Shown here piece by piece: positions 44,135 through 55,131 of a stretch of 64,000 nt of DNA. The translations under genes were made by a program, and so were the position numbers. The notes below the pieces were generated by a model that made no database searches, was not told the DNA's origin, and saw only the letters and a program-made list of their open reading frames with translations. Source of the stretch: Trichobilharzia szidati (lineage: Eukaryota > Platyhelminthes > Trematoda > Strigeidida > Schistosomatidae); the NCBI GenBank assembly GCA_944472155.2, contig OX235271.1:81171256-81235255 (forward strand), in the 5' to 3' direction. How positions within the stretch are numbered: the stretch's first letter is position 1; every line of letters begins with the position of its first letter.

Positions 44135-44350
44135 GCGTCGGTGGAAGCAGAGGTAGAATTCTCGCCGGTCACTCAGGTGGTCTGGGTTTCGATCCCCGGC
44201 CGATGCACTCTCAAATCTCGCTTAGATGGTAATAAGACTGGCAAAGACAAAAGGTTGGGCATGAGACTAACAATCCAACCCCGTAAAAATAAACACCACT
44301 ATTCTAGCTTGAAACCTTATGTTCCACTTGGAAGGCAAAGGGAATAAAAA
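44135..44350 (+). mobile_element. SINE-A copy 14, near full length
   Basis: GCGTCGGTGGAAGCAGAGG, B-box GGTTTCGATCCCC at 44185-44197, AAAGGTTGGGCATGAG, CTTGAAACCTTATGTTCCACTTGG. The segment after AACACCACT is shortened. Confidence 0.78.
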
Positions 44351-44659
44351 AAATAGTAAAAATGACAATAAGTTCATATTATGGTATATTTCGAATGAAA
44401 ATTTATCCCAGTTATTTAAAGACTATTTCAGTAGGCTATAAAGTCATAATAGTTTAAAATAGAATTGGAATTCTACCTGATGATAATTTATTCACTGATA
44501 TGATGATTTGAAGTCACAGTATTCCCTTCAAACATTTCCTCCCCAATTGCGGTCATCTTTCAACAATTGACTTACTCTCCCATGTTCCTTTTCTTAAATA
44601 TTATTTCTTTACAATCACGATGACTAACTACTTTAAGTATAACAGATCATGATATGTAG

Positions 44660-44735
44660 TATTAATACTTGGACAACGCTTCGAGCACAATTTATTGCTT
44701 ATAATTATATCAATCAGGGTATTCACATGATTTCA
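44660..44735 (+). repeat. PLE pLTR fragment
   Basis: GACAACGCTTCGAGCACAATTTATTGCTTATAATTATATCAA aligns in pieces with 14596-14640. In minus sense the AAGCA...TGCTC hairpin is followed by GAAGC. Confidence 0.5.
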
Positions 44736-44774
44736 AATATATGAAGATCGATAAAGAAAATATTATTATTTATG

Positions 44775-45830
44775 ATTGTGATCTTGGGTTCCTAGTGGAA
44801 CATAGGGCTTCAAATGCACGTCTCCACTTGCTTCTGTCTTCTGCTGTACTTTTCACCTGCATCCATGTTAATCCATACTGTTTCAGTTCCTCATCACACG
44901 ATCTCCTCCATGTCACCCTTGGACATCCCACTCGAGCACTGGCCTGACGCGCAATGTCACTCAGCGGCCTCCTCAGCGAGTGTCCAATCCATCTCCACTT
45001 TCTCCTGCTTATCTGTTGGGCGACTGGTTCTTGTCTTGTTTGTTCCCATAGTTTCTTGTTCGTGATTCTTTCCGGCCATCTAATCTTCAGTATAGAGTGA
45101 GAACAGTTGTTGATAAAGGTCTGCAACCTGTTGAAAATATTTTTGGTGACTCGCCAAGTTTCTGATCCGTAAAGCAAAATTGACTTCACGTTTGTATTGA
45201 AAATCCGAATTTTGTTGTTGATGCAGGCTGAGTGACGAAGATTTCCAGATTGGTTTCAGGTTGATGAATGTGTTTCTCGCCTTCCCGATTCTCGATTTGA
45301 CATGCTTGTCCGTTCCTAATGTAGTTGAGACAATGCTCCCTAGATAAGTGAATGAAGTCACCTCTTTCAAATCCCTCACACTGATGGTGATTGGCACTGG
45401 ATGTTGCTGCTTCTGTTGTTGTTGTTGGTTGGTTATTTTCATAACCTCCGTCTTGTCTATGTTCACCTGCAGTCCTGTCTTTGCTGTTTCTTAGACCATT
45501 TTGTCGGTTTTAGCTTGTAAGTCTTCGATTTTGTGTGATATGAAGCATAAATCATTCTAGGTTCTTCACGTCCGTCCAGGATATCCCTGTCTTCTCGTTT
45601 CCCACTGTCTGACGCATAATCCAGTCCATCACAATTAGGAATATCATTGGTGATAATAAGCAGCTTTGTTTGACTCCTGTGTTTACTCCAAACGCCTCGC
45701 TGAGTTTTCCGTTGTGGATCACTTAACATGTGCCGTTGTTGTACAGCTGTTGAATAAGGTTGATGAATATTTGGGGTACGCTGTAGTACTCGAGTAGTTT
45801 CCAAATTACTTCGGATAAAGAAAATAAGAC
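44775..45830 (-). pseudogene. RTE-type element, RT to 3' end
   Basis: On the minus strand it runs from the RT palm (LLEYYSVPQIF-like, NGKLSEAFGVNTGVKQ in an alternate frame near 45730-45660, then LIVMDWIMRQT) to NIDKTEVMKITN, TSFTYLGSIVSTTLGTDKH, RIGKARNTFINLK, SILLYGSETWRVTK, KWRWIGHSLRR, LSDIARQA, and EDRSKWRRAFEALC. The 3' end is TGAAGCCCTATGTTCCACT. Several frameshifts separate three open pieces. The FADD box region near 45560 is destroyed. It is the longest RTE frame on this strand. Confidence 0.8.
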
Positions 45831-46140
45831 TAGTAATATAGGTAATGAAAATAATTTAAGTCCGAAATATAAGGAAGGAACACCGGAAACCCTGACGAGG
45901 ATTCTTAATAAAACCAGAATTGGGTTGGTATTTAAATAAACTAACTCAACCAGAGATAAATTTTGCTGGCCTAAGGGACTTATAGATTCAACTAAGAAGG
46001 GTAATATTAGTTAATAAATATCATGTAATGACTATGAGGTCAATTACTTAGGTCAGGCTAGTAGATCGAGGTCACTTAGATTATCGGAACATAGGGATTG
46101 ATACGAATGGGTTAAGTAATCTAGAAGGAACTCTGATAGC
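45831..46140 (+). pseudogene. PLE linker and GIY-YIG fragment
   Basis: KYKEGTPETLTRILNKTRIG matches the PLE linker, and CNDYEVNYLGQASRSRSLRL followed by SEH matches the GIY-YIG nuclease start. Stops and a frameshift interrupt it. The matching endonuclease C-terminus resumes at about 46480. Confidence 0.68.
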
Positions 46141-46479
46141 TTGAACTAATTCGGCTGTTTGAGCTGAATCAAGTTGGTTACATCGCCTATGAGGTCAGCC
46201 CCAAATGAGGGAAACGGCTGTTCGGTGCTGTAACCATTTCTATTTGACTAACAATCACTACTGGTTGTTGTGAGTAGTGTCCAACTATTCATATTAGTCA
46301 ATCAGTTGTATAGCTTCTCATGCGTCCGTGCTTGCTTTCCTGATTGCCACTTCTGGTATCAAGCTGTTCTCATATTATGATCTGAATAATTGAGGTTTCC
46401 GAAGGAAAATGTCATGCAATTTTACGCCGAAATGTGCAAATTGTGGATTTGTCAGATTAAATCCAGCCACTCCCAGTGT
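46141..46479. other. Insertion of unknown sequence inside a PLE copy
   Basis: This stretch interrupts the PLE copy relative to 12401-13398. Its part at 46145-46325 weakly resembles 16193-16420 in the same order, suggesting an unnamed dispersed element. Confidence 0.35.
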
Positions 46480-46825
46480 GTTGGCTTGCATGTAATCATA
46501 CAATAAGGTGAGTGAGGATGAAAGTGTTCAAAAGTAATATAGTTGAATGCGAAAGAGATCAATCACTGAATCTTTTTTTCATCAAATCAACACCAAATAA
46601 GTTCAGTCAAAATGACGCAACACCTTTACAGAATATGTGGAATATATGCAACAAATAACTGGTGCGAGAGAAATTATTCAAAGCAAATGAGATTGTGTCA
46701 GTATATCGTTATGATTATAAGCGATAAACTGTTCTCTAAACATCAACCATGTACTAATATTGTATCACTGTTTGCTATATCAAATGAACTTATCTAATAT
46801 GAAATTATATTCTACCATAGTGCCT
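46480..46825 (+). repeat. PLE endonuclease end and pLTR
   Basis: ATGTAATCATACAATAAGG...GAGATCAATCACTGAATC matches the end of the endonuclease frame, and the remainder to ATTATATTCTACCATAGTGCC matches the second pLTR subfamily (15060-15315). Confidence 0.65.
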
Positions 46826-47995
46826 AAAAGGTCTTCGACAGAGTTGACCGGGAAGTAATTTGGAAACTACTTCAACACTACAGCGTGCAGTGCCCAAGTC
46901 TTTATCGACCTCATTCAATGGCTATACGAAAATGCCACATGCCAGGTGATCCACAACGGAAAACTCAGCAAGGTGTTCGAAGTGAATTCATGAGTAAGAC
47001 AAACTGGCTTCCTATTATCACCGATGATATTCTTAATTGTGATGGAATGGATTATGCGTCAGACTGTGCGTGGGAGTGAGGAGGCAGGAATACGCTGGAC
47101 TACCCATAAGAAGACTCTAGAAGATCTGGATTTCGCCGATGATTTGTGTTTTAATGTCACACAAACTCCAAGAATTCCAGGCGAAAACCAACAAACTGGT
47201 AGAAGAGGCTGGCAGCGAAGACAGGACTCCAGGTGAAGATGGAGAAGACAGAGGCGATGAGGATAACCAACGAACAGTAACAACAGCCGGCACCAATCAC
47301 CATCAACAGGAGAGATTTGATAGTGGTTATTTACTTCACTTATCTGGGAAGCATCATTTCAACTACGGGCACGCCGAACGAATGAAGATGTGAAAGCCAG
47401 CCAGAATGGGAAAGGCATGATACACCTTCATCAACCTGAAACTAGTTTCGAAATCTTCTGCACTCCACAGCATAAAGAACAAGATTCCGATTTTCAAAAC
47501 AAATGTGAAGTCGGTCACTTCTTCTATACGGGCCACAAACTTGCACTGCGTGTCACGAAAAAGATTTCCACCAGGCTTTTACAGATTTTTGTCAACAGCT
47601 GTCACCTTATCTGGCCCCATACTCGAGATTAGATGGTCGAGTGTCCAGGAAGAATTAGCAACAAGAAACTCTGGCTGTCAACAAACCAACCAAGAGCCGA
47701 TTGCTCAACAAATATGTATGAGAAAATGGAGGCGGATTGATAAGGCATACGTTGAGGAGACCATTGAATGACATCGCACTCAATGCAGGCCATTGCTCAA
47801 GTAGAATCCGAACAGGGTAGTTGGTGGGAGGGTGACATGGAGGAGATCGTGTGAGTCGGAGTAGGAGATGAGAAATTATGGGCAATCGTGTGGCTAACCA
47901 GATTAAGAGGACGGCAGAAAACAGAAAAAAGTGCAGATGTGTTGTTGAAGCCCCATGTTCCACTCGGAACCCAAGGGAATAATAATAAAAATAAT
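46826..47995 (+). pseudogene. RTE-type element, RT palm to 3' end
   Basis: VFDRVDREVIWKLL is RT motif A (usually AFDSVD). The fingers/palm continue in shifting frames: NGKLSKVFEVNS, LIVMEWIMRQT, then LEDLDFADDLC with the catalytic FADD at 47132-47143. After that come QAKTNKLVEEAG, ALRVTKKIST, a decayed KWRRI motif and GEIV. The 3' end is TGAAGCCCCATGTTCCACT...AAGGGAATAATAATAA. At least four frameshifts or stops make it inactive. Same subfamily as 22150-22760. It begins exactly where the PLE repeat ends. Confidence 0.8.
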
Positions 47996-48192
47996 AGTGC
48001 CCCAATTCTATGCTTAAATGGATTACAGTGATTAACCCTCATTTAATAAAGTCTAAATCAATGAGACTTATTGATCTCTGAGGCTGTTACATTCAAGAGA
48101 CAATGATAATTGGGCAATCATCAGTTTTAGATAAACAATGACAATGATACCGCACAATTTAAACAAATGCTTTTTACTTTTGTCAATCACCA

Positions 48193-48351
48193 TTTTAAGT
48201 ATTGGTTTTGTAGGGATTTTGTTTGATTGGATGGAAGATTTCATCATGAGCTGACATCAGTTAGAGAACCACTGGAAAACCTGGGAGTACTGGGCAGCTG
48301 TTTTGTCCTAATCTGGGACTCTTCATCGGTACGCACCCACCGCCTGGGTTC
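48193..48351 (-). mobile_element. SINE-B half copy, left arm of a near-perfect inverted repeat
   Basis: The 3' half reaches from TTGGTTTTGTAGGGATTTTG to the B-box palindrome GGGTTCGAACCC at 48347-48358. Confidence 0.8.
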
Positions 48352-48478
48352 GAACCCTGGTGGATGCGCATCGATGAAGGGTCCCAGATCGGGACGAAAC
48401 AGCTGTCCAGTACTCCCAGGTTTTCCAGTGATTCTCTAACTGATGTCAGCTCATGATGAAATCCTCCATCCAATCACA
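48352..48478 (+). mobile_element. SINE-B half copy, right arm of a near-perfect inverted repeat
   Basis: It mirrors the left arm: GATGAAGGGTCCCAGATCGGG, GACGAAACAGCTGTCCAG and TCATGATGAAATCCTCCATCC. The two arms give near-identical 70-codon frames on opposite strands, which are not genes. Confidence 0.8.
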
Positions 48479-49224
48479 GTTTCAGTCTGTAATTAAGAAT
48501 ATGTATATAAGTTTCTGATGATAATTGTTATCAGTAAAATCAATGATTTCTCAGGTTGACTACTGATGATGATCTTCACCATTTCTCAACTTACATAACA
48601 TAAACTGGGAATTATTCACTTCAAGATGAGATATGAGTTAACCAAATCTATGTTCAATAATTTTTTTCACATAAATATCCAACTAACAACTCAAAATGGT
48701 GTAGTTATATTCATTTTATGTTTTAGTTTAATTTAACAAAATTCTGTGAGTACAAAAACTATTTCAGTTGGTAAGTTCACACAATACAATATTTCACAAA
48801 AATTATATCACACACGCACGCACACACACACACACAAATACTCACTTACTGATACTTCATCTCTAAGGTGTCTAGATGTTGTGTTTTCTAAAAGTTAGAC
48901 CATTTCATGTACATGAAAGATAAATTATAGTAAATGTATTTATGGACTTCGATTTCAGTTATTCGAATTTATGACAACAACAAAAACAATAACTAAAAAT
49001 AACTGAATAACAGAGTTTTGAAATAATTCCTTTTTTTCAATTTCATTTTATTAATTTTACATGATTTCATATCGATAAATCTCAACAACAACAACAGCTA
49101 GTTGTGAATTGTAAATGTTAAGCTTATGTTTATGTAGAATGGGACGCGCGATTATACAACTGACGTACCATGCATTCTACTAGCATTATTAGTTTTAGGC
49201 ATTAAATGAAACCATTTAGACTCA
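48479..49224. other. Intron 3 sequence with a CA microsatellite
   Basis: A (CA)n tract lies at 48808-48837. No gene or known repeat was seen. Confidence 0.4.
48808..48837 (+). repeat. CA microsatellite
   Basis: Interrupted (CA)n tract with two CG units. Confidence 0.8.
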
Positions 49225-49535
49225 TTGATATTAGATGGTTGGAGGCAATCGGCCACAGGAAGCCTTCGACCTAGGTTTCGTGCTAGTTGGCACTCACCAC
49301 CCAGCAAGGCGTATCTGCAACCTTGAAGGAACTCATGTCCTCCTCTTCTGAGATTCGAACCCGCATCACCCAGTAGTGCTGCAGTCAGAGACGTTACCAC
49401 TGAGCTATTCAAGCTCGCGATTGACCTCCTGTAGGACTGTATTGCAAGCTTGACTGATAGAATTCAGTCTGCAGCGAAGATAGGAATAGACACATTACAC
49501 TAGTTACTGACTAGTGTGCAATCAAAAATACCATT
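49225..49535. mobile_element. SINE-C inverted pair
   Basis: A minus-oriented copy at 49225-49440 (reversed B-box GAGATTCGAACCC, reversed A-box TTACCACTGAGCTATTC) abuts a plus-oriented arm (TGATAGAATTCAGTCTGCAG...CTAGTGTGCAATCAAA). Confidence 0.75.
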
Positions 49536-50200
49536 TAGACTCATCCAGTGACGTCTTCATTCTGCGTATTAATTCCGCTGTAGATTTTTCAACCTTATTC
49601 ATTATTGTATCTACAGGTTTCTTAATTTCCTCATAAGGACCCGTCTCAATATGTTCAATGACTTTCTTGATATAGTCAGATTTATCCAGTGTTTCCTTTA
49701 TCAACTTTTGCGATCACGATGTTTTTATCCTGTTTTAGACTAAATAGAGCTAATCTTTCCGATTTTGTTAAGTTTGATTTTGCTTTCTTTTTGATTTTTC
49801 AGGGTTAATGCACATTGTGCTCGAACCTCTTCTGCCATCGTCTTATCTACTGAACTTAGTGCTAATTCTATGTTAGGAATGACAACATGTGGTTTTAATT
49901 TACTAACTGTTACGTTGAAATTTAGTCCTTTCTCAAGTACTTTTATCTCACTAGAGCTTAGTTCCCTTGATGAGAAGTTGATCACCCATTTGGTTCTGTC
50001 TATAGAGGATGAAACGTTGGCGTCAATTTCATTTATTGTGTTATTTTCTTCCATTAGTTTGTTGAATTTTTTGATTTGTGTGTTTTTTGATTTTCTTAAT
50101 GCTGATTCTCTAGCTTTTTGGATGTTTCAACAACAATTACATAATCTTCGTCATTTACCATATATTTGAGTTTGTGTTTGAGTTTTTCGATTTCATTTCG
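49536..50200 (-). pseudogene. Penelope-like element, N-terminal part of the polyprotein
   Basis: In order on the minus strand: EIEKLKHKLKYMVND, KSKNTQIKKFNKLMEE, KWVINFSSRELSSSEIKVLE, KGLNFNVTVSKLKPHVV, then KQDKNIVIAKVDKGN, and DYIKKVIEHIETGPYEEIKK. FSSREL..SE..VLEKGLNF and the D-K-G-N segment are the conserved N-terminal landmarks of Penelope-type RTs. Frame breaks lie near 50105, 49738 and 49705. It stops at 49536 against a SINE-C. The RT core is missing. Confidence 0.78.
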
Positions 50201-51184
50201 TGTATTATTTATTCTTATCTATTTATTCTTTATTTATTTTATTCTTATATACAATTAAAAGTTTAATTGATTTGCAGTCTCAATGCACTTAGCTACAGTT
50301 TGATTTTGATAAACACGCTAGACGAAGTGTTATCTGGAAAAGCATCATTCTTACATTTTTACTGATATAAAATTTATGAAATCTTCAATGAAATGCTTAT
50401 GAAAGTTGGTGAAAACAATGTCATTTAGAGCAGCAAGTGTAATTACACAAGTTAATTATGAAATAGAAGGCTGTGCATTGTTCCCAAAAATATTCAAGGC
50501 GAAGTTAAACTTTGAGCACCGGTAAGTACCACTGGAGTGCGACTGCACCAGTGACTCTGAAACGCTCAATAAGCAAGTTAGTGAAACTTAATAAGTAGTA
50601 TTGTTATCATGAGTAAAATATGCTCACTAATTTTAGAAAAGATTAAATTAAAGTTCAGGTTAAGGACAGGTTAGGGTTAGCTTAACCTACTGAGGGTGAC
50701 ATTATGGTTGCTTCGAGTTAGATTAGGGTTAGTTTAGAGGTATTTTCATCCTAGGGTTAGGTTAAGTAAAGATTAGGGCTCTTGTTAGAATCAGAAGACT
50801 AGATAATTATGTACACAGAATGTGGTTAAAACTCTCTGATGATTCTCCAGTCCAAAAGTGAGACATATTTTTATCACACGTCAGAGAAAGTTATCCTATT
50901 TAACAGTTCCATGCCTTTTAACTTATTATTTTCATGAATATATGTATTTTTTACGCTAATATCCCCTTTATCACGTGGTTGGTGCGTTCAAGGTCACCCG
51001 TTCGTTGGTGCTTACTAATGACTTTAGAAATCTCTTAGTAAAGCATACTTTATCGCCAGTTGGCGACTAGTGGGGTAGCCCATTAGTGCTATTTTTTACT
51101 AGAAACTATTCAATCACCACATGAAAAACAGCCTATCTCATTAGGCCACTTCAGCAGGTATATATCACTTCACTTGCTCTTGTA
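50201..51184. other. Intron 3 sequence with a telomere-like patch
   Basis: Apart from the TTAGGG-like patch listed separately (50648-50785) I see no gene or repeat family. Confidence 0.35.
50648..50785 (+). repeat. Degenerate interstitial telomere-like repeats
   Basis: GGTTAGGGTTAGCTTAACC, TTAGATTAGGGTTAG, CCTAGGGTTAGGTTAAG and GATTAGGGC give at least five TTAGGG or near-TTAGGG units within about 130 bp, some inverted. TTAGGG is the schistosome telomere unit. Confidence 0.5.
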
Positions 51185-51468
51185 GGGCTGAGTACATTGG
51201 CCATACCATGCATCTGGTCGTTTGTTTGGTGCAGACGCAGATGCGCCTTGTTGACCGGTGAGTACCAGCTAGCACGAAACCTAGGTCAAGCAAGGGTTCC
51301 TGCCAATTTCCCCTAACCATCTGTTATCAACAATGCAAAGTGCACCGTGATGGCGAGCCACCTCGTGACATGTCGTTCACATTGACAGCTTGACTGATAG
51401 AATTCAGTCTGCAGTAAACAAATGACTATACACATTACACTAGTTACTGACTAGTGTCCAATCAAATT
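51185..51468 (+). mobile_element. SINE-C copy, tRNA-like part deleted
   Basis: GCCTTGTTGACCGGTGAGTACC, CTAGCACGAAACCTAGGTC, TGATAGAATTCAGTCTGCAG and TGACTAGTGTCCAATCAAA are present. The A- and B-boxes are missing. It ends about 90 bp from the exon 3 donor. Confidence 0.7.
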
Positions 51469-51560
51469 AATATCCATGTGTTCACAAAAGCTCAGTTAAT
51501 AAATACAACCATTTAAGTAAGATTTACAACAAAACACGAAGTACTTTTTTTCTAACTTAC

Positions 51561-51765
51561 CTTAACGTCAAGATGAACCATTTTTAAGGATTCATGCATG
51601 TACATCAATGCTTCAAGAATACTAACGAGTAATTGACAAACATATACTTCAGGCAATCCATCCTCAAGAGACTTTATAAACTGATGATCTGTTTTAGGTG
51701 ACGTGGAAATACTGCAATTCCGGTAGGCATATCCGCATAAATCATATAATGATCCTCCATGTGCG
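51561..51765 (-). CDS. Kinase exon 3 (hinge to catalytic loop)
   Basis: The exon holds 68 full codons after completing Tyr170. It starts with the hinge AHGGSLYDL, has a linker of about 25 residues rich in Ser, Thr and charged residues, then helix E (YVCQLLVSILEALMYMHE). It ends exactly after the catalytic loop MVHLDVK, with D236 and K238. HLD rather than HRD is usual in the DAPK/DRAK/MLCK branch. The acceptor is CTATAG and the donor is GTAAGT. The exon ends in phase 0, which matches exon 4. Confidence 0.9.
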
Positions 51766-51913
51766 CTATAGAACAATGAGAGAAAATAAATGTTGCATGT
51801 ACATTAAAACTATTAGCAACAAGCTTGTACATTATCTTAAAGTAAATGTCCATAGAAGTCTACAAATCAAGAGCTAATGACTCATATATTTTACTACTCA
51901 TTTAATAAAAACA

Positions 51914-52146
51914 TCGCGTCGGCGGCATAGCGGTTAGGACGCTCGCCGACCATGCACATGGTCCCGGGTTCGATCCACGGCCGGCGCACTCCTTTACCTC
52001 ACTAAGCCAGAAATAATACTGGTGAAGAGGAAAGGTTTGGCATGAGGTTAGCAACCCCATCCTGTAAAAATAAACACTGCTACAGAAAATTCAAACCTCT
52101 AGCTTGAAGCCCCATGTTCCACAGGGAACGTGAAGGAATAAAAAAA
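51914..52146 (+). mobile_element. SINE-A copy 15, full length, well preserved
   Basis: A-box region GCATAGCGGTTAGGACGCTC at 51922-51941 and B-box GGGTTCGATCC at 51966-51976. Body AAAGGTTTGGCATGAGGTTAG, ACTGCTACAGAAAATT (identical to the RTE leader at 15498-15513), 3' end TTGAAGCCCCATGTTCCAC, and an A-rich tail. Confidence 0.88.
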
Positions 52147-54719
52147 TAATAAAAACATCAAGTTTGTCAAATTTGGTCAGAGCATCACAAGTTGTGGAAG
52201 AAATTCAACACAGTACCTATAGTTTAACCACCAAATGACATTCCATTCCTTTCTCCCATAGAAACACTTCCTACTTATGGGCAAAATGAATATAATCGAA
52301 CCTGTTAAAACTAGACGAAGCAACATTTCAGTAGAAATTGGTTTCTTCTACATTAGTTCAACGAATAGACTATACTATAAGGTGGACAATACAAATTTTT
52401 AGTAGACATATGTAGAATGGAAATGTAAACATATTTAAAGGATGATACAGTGCAACTGACTAAAACAAAAATAAACATATATAGGCCCAAATATTCTTAT
52501 TCTATACACAAATTTCTATGCAATGCAGGGGAAATATAACTCTATCACCTCTAGTTTAAACTTTATATCAACCCACAAACTTCGCAAAATTTGGAAGTGT
52601 AAACCACAGGACCAGGAGACGAAAGTATATGCTCTCGTTAGCCTTAAGGTATCTAATGATTGGATCAGGTCAGTTTTAGCACATCACACACTAATTTCCC
52701 TTTATCAAGTGAGAAACTGTATGAAACCAGGCTATATTTACTGCAATTTCTTTTCTTTTCACATATAAGATGGAATCCATAGGGATAGAAATCATTTCGG
52801 TTGTACAATGAGTTATTCAGACTGAAAAATGGTTGTCTCGATTTCAAGTTATGAAATTTGATCTGCTCGAACTGTATTCCATTAAATTTGAAATTGAGAG
52901 GAACAAAAACAAGCTGACGAATGCAGAGAAAAATATCCAGTTCTCCTCTGCCTCCATACATGGCATTTATTCTTCCTTTGATTTACACTAGACTTTTGTG
53001 TCCCTATAAATCTCTATTTGGATTACTCGCTAGGTTTTTCTTCTCAACTGTCAATGATAAGAAACTGGGCATTATCAGACAGATGTCGTTTTTAACCACG
53101 ATACTTTCTCTGCACTTGTATGCAGATTACGGATTTTATGAAGTGTTTTGTATGTAAACACCGTTTATCCAGCCTTCTACTGAAATGGGAACAGACTTTA
53201 CCTTTTCAGTACTCTCAGTATTTTGTTCAGTTAATTGTCACTGGAAGGTAACACCAACCTATTGCCAATTGGGAAACTATCAAAAACCGGCTGATTTTTA
53301 AGAAATAGCTTTCTTCAGATTCACATCAATGAAATTAGTAAGAATGTTAGATGTATGGAAGCAAAGTGGCGAACACAGTCCTAAAGTTAACTTTAGGTAC
53401 CAATTAAAGCATAATGTTTTTATTTTGTTTACAATTAGCTAGGCTTCATTAACCAGTTAAAGAGTTGCTTGAAATATAGACACGATTTTACGCCTCCAAC
53501 AATCATTAAAATAATGGACTGATAAAAGTGGTAAATTATGTGCGGGTTCGTGTCAAAACTACGAAATATAGAAGAGGAAGAAGTAGCAGCTTTGTGTTTT
53601 GCATGAACTTTTAGTGAAGCAATACAAAGTAGACTATAAGTATAGCCGCGTCTCGCATAATTCGTGGTCTGATAGTAGTAAAACATGTGCCTACGCAAAA
53701 AATACATGTTTCTGTAGAAACACAATAGCAAAGTACAAAAGGTTTAATCTTTAGATATATCGCAGCACACTACTCGTCTCAGTACTATTTTTATTTATCT
53801 TCAGTACATCAGTGATGTCTATAGTTTATTATACCTTGAAGATGACTATGAAGAATTTGTTAATAGTTCAAGTACAAAACTATGAAAGTGAATTTTTACA
53901 AATTTAACTAAAAGAAATCAGACAACTTTTACATGGAAATTTCGCTGACATAACAAATCCTTCCATACAGTGTGATTTGTATTTGGTCCACATGTAACTT
54001 CTCAGTTGCATTACGAAAAATTAGCAAAGTAATCCTAATTTCTTGAAAACATAAAACTACAAATAAAATACCAAGAAAAATCCAAACAAATCTTAGTATT
54101 TATGTAGTCACTTGAATGTTATGGGGAAAGGTTTCCGATTTCTGTGTAAAGATTTTTATTATTGCAGATCTCATAAAAGTTAGTTATTCTCGCATTTCAT
54201 GAATACATCAAGAACAAAAATTCAGTTGATTAAAACCACTCGGCTGGTCTAAATGTATATGATGGGAAATATACGCTATCAGTGACAGGTTATCTTTCCT
54301 CCACATAAACTTATCAACATTACAGAAACTGTAGGTAGATAATCATATTAAAATATGAATATGTGGTCCTAATCGTACATTTCTCTGCACATATTTACAA
54401 CTGATCAAAAGTGCCGTTTTAAACAGTCTCATTAAGGATAGTATCTAAGCAGCTGTTTAGACTATGAAGTCGTGACTAACTTTTCCTTTAGATCCAATTT
54501 CATTGAATGCTCTGCAAATACAGACTGCCATTCTAAATGAAATTTATCTCCTATCACAATAGTCAGTCATCGACACTAGATAAATTTATACATGCGGTCT
54601 CAAAGATTAGGAAGTAATCAAATATAACCTATAGAAGTAATGATGCTTCATAATACAAACTGAATTTTTACGCATTATTTACTTGAACAACATAAAAGTG
54701 GTTACAATTAAAAGCTTAC
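52147..54719. other. Intron 2 sequence, nothing recognised
   Basis: This is the longest stretch in the window without an identified repeat. Short frames at 52523-52768, 52921-53157 and 53435-53731 have no recognisable domains. Confidence 0.4.
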
Positions 54720-55100
54720 TATTCCATAACGATAGCTACTTCCAATGAATCTTCGTGAACAGCAAATAGTTTAGGTGAGGCGGATTTTGGCGGATCCATT
54801 CGACTTCCTGGTTGGATCGAAATGAGGAATGAATCAGTACAAGCAAGATTGTTATTTTCAAAGTAGTGGCCTGAATAGCTCTGTAAATTGATCATCGCTC
54901 GTATCTCAGAAGTGATTTTTGAGAAAGTATCTTTTCCTCCACGGAATCTGCGAATTGCTTTACATGCAAAATATTCACCAGGCTTGGCAAAATAATTTTC
55001 TGAACATATAATTGTCGAAAAATTCTGATAGTCTGAACTTGAAATTTCCAGTAAATTTATGTTGTCCGCAAATACTTTGTAAACCTTGCCAGCATAGCCA
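54720..55100 (-). CDS. Kinase exon 2 (N-lobe, ATP-binding site)
   Basis: The exon carries the N-lobe. The glycine loop is completed as IGRGYAGKVYKV, the beta-3 lysine is in YFACKAI (K90), FRGGKD follows, then the alpha-C glutamate (E108) and the hinge entry IVME. Compared with vertebrate DRAKs there are two long insertions: about 30 residues between beta-2 and beta-3 (residues 54-83) and about 40 between alpha-C and the hinge (residues 118-160). The exon is bounded by a TTTTGCAG acceptor and a GTAAGC donor. The last codon is split TA|C and completes Tyr170 in exon 3. The start phase fits exon 1 across a 31-nt intron. Confidence 0.88.
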
Positions 55101-55131
55101 CTGCAAAATATTATTACTTAAAAAAACTTAC

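Noticed and set aside
52523..53157. Short frames in kinase intron 2
   Set aside because: No recognisable motif, codon pattern or splice sites tie them to a gene.
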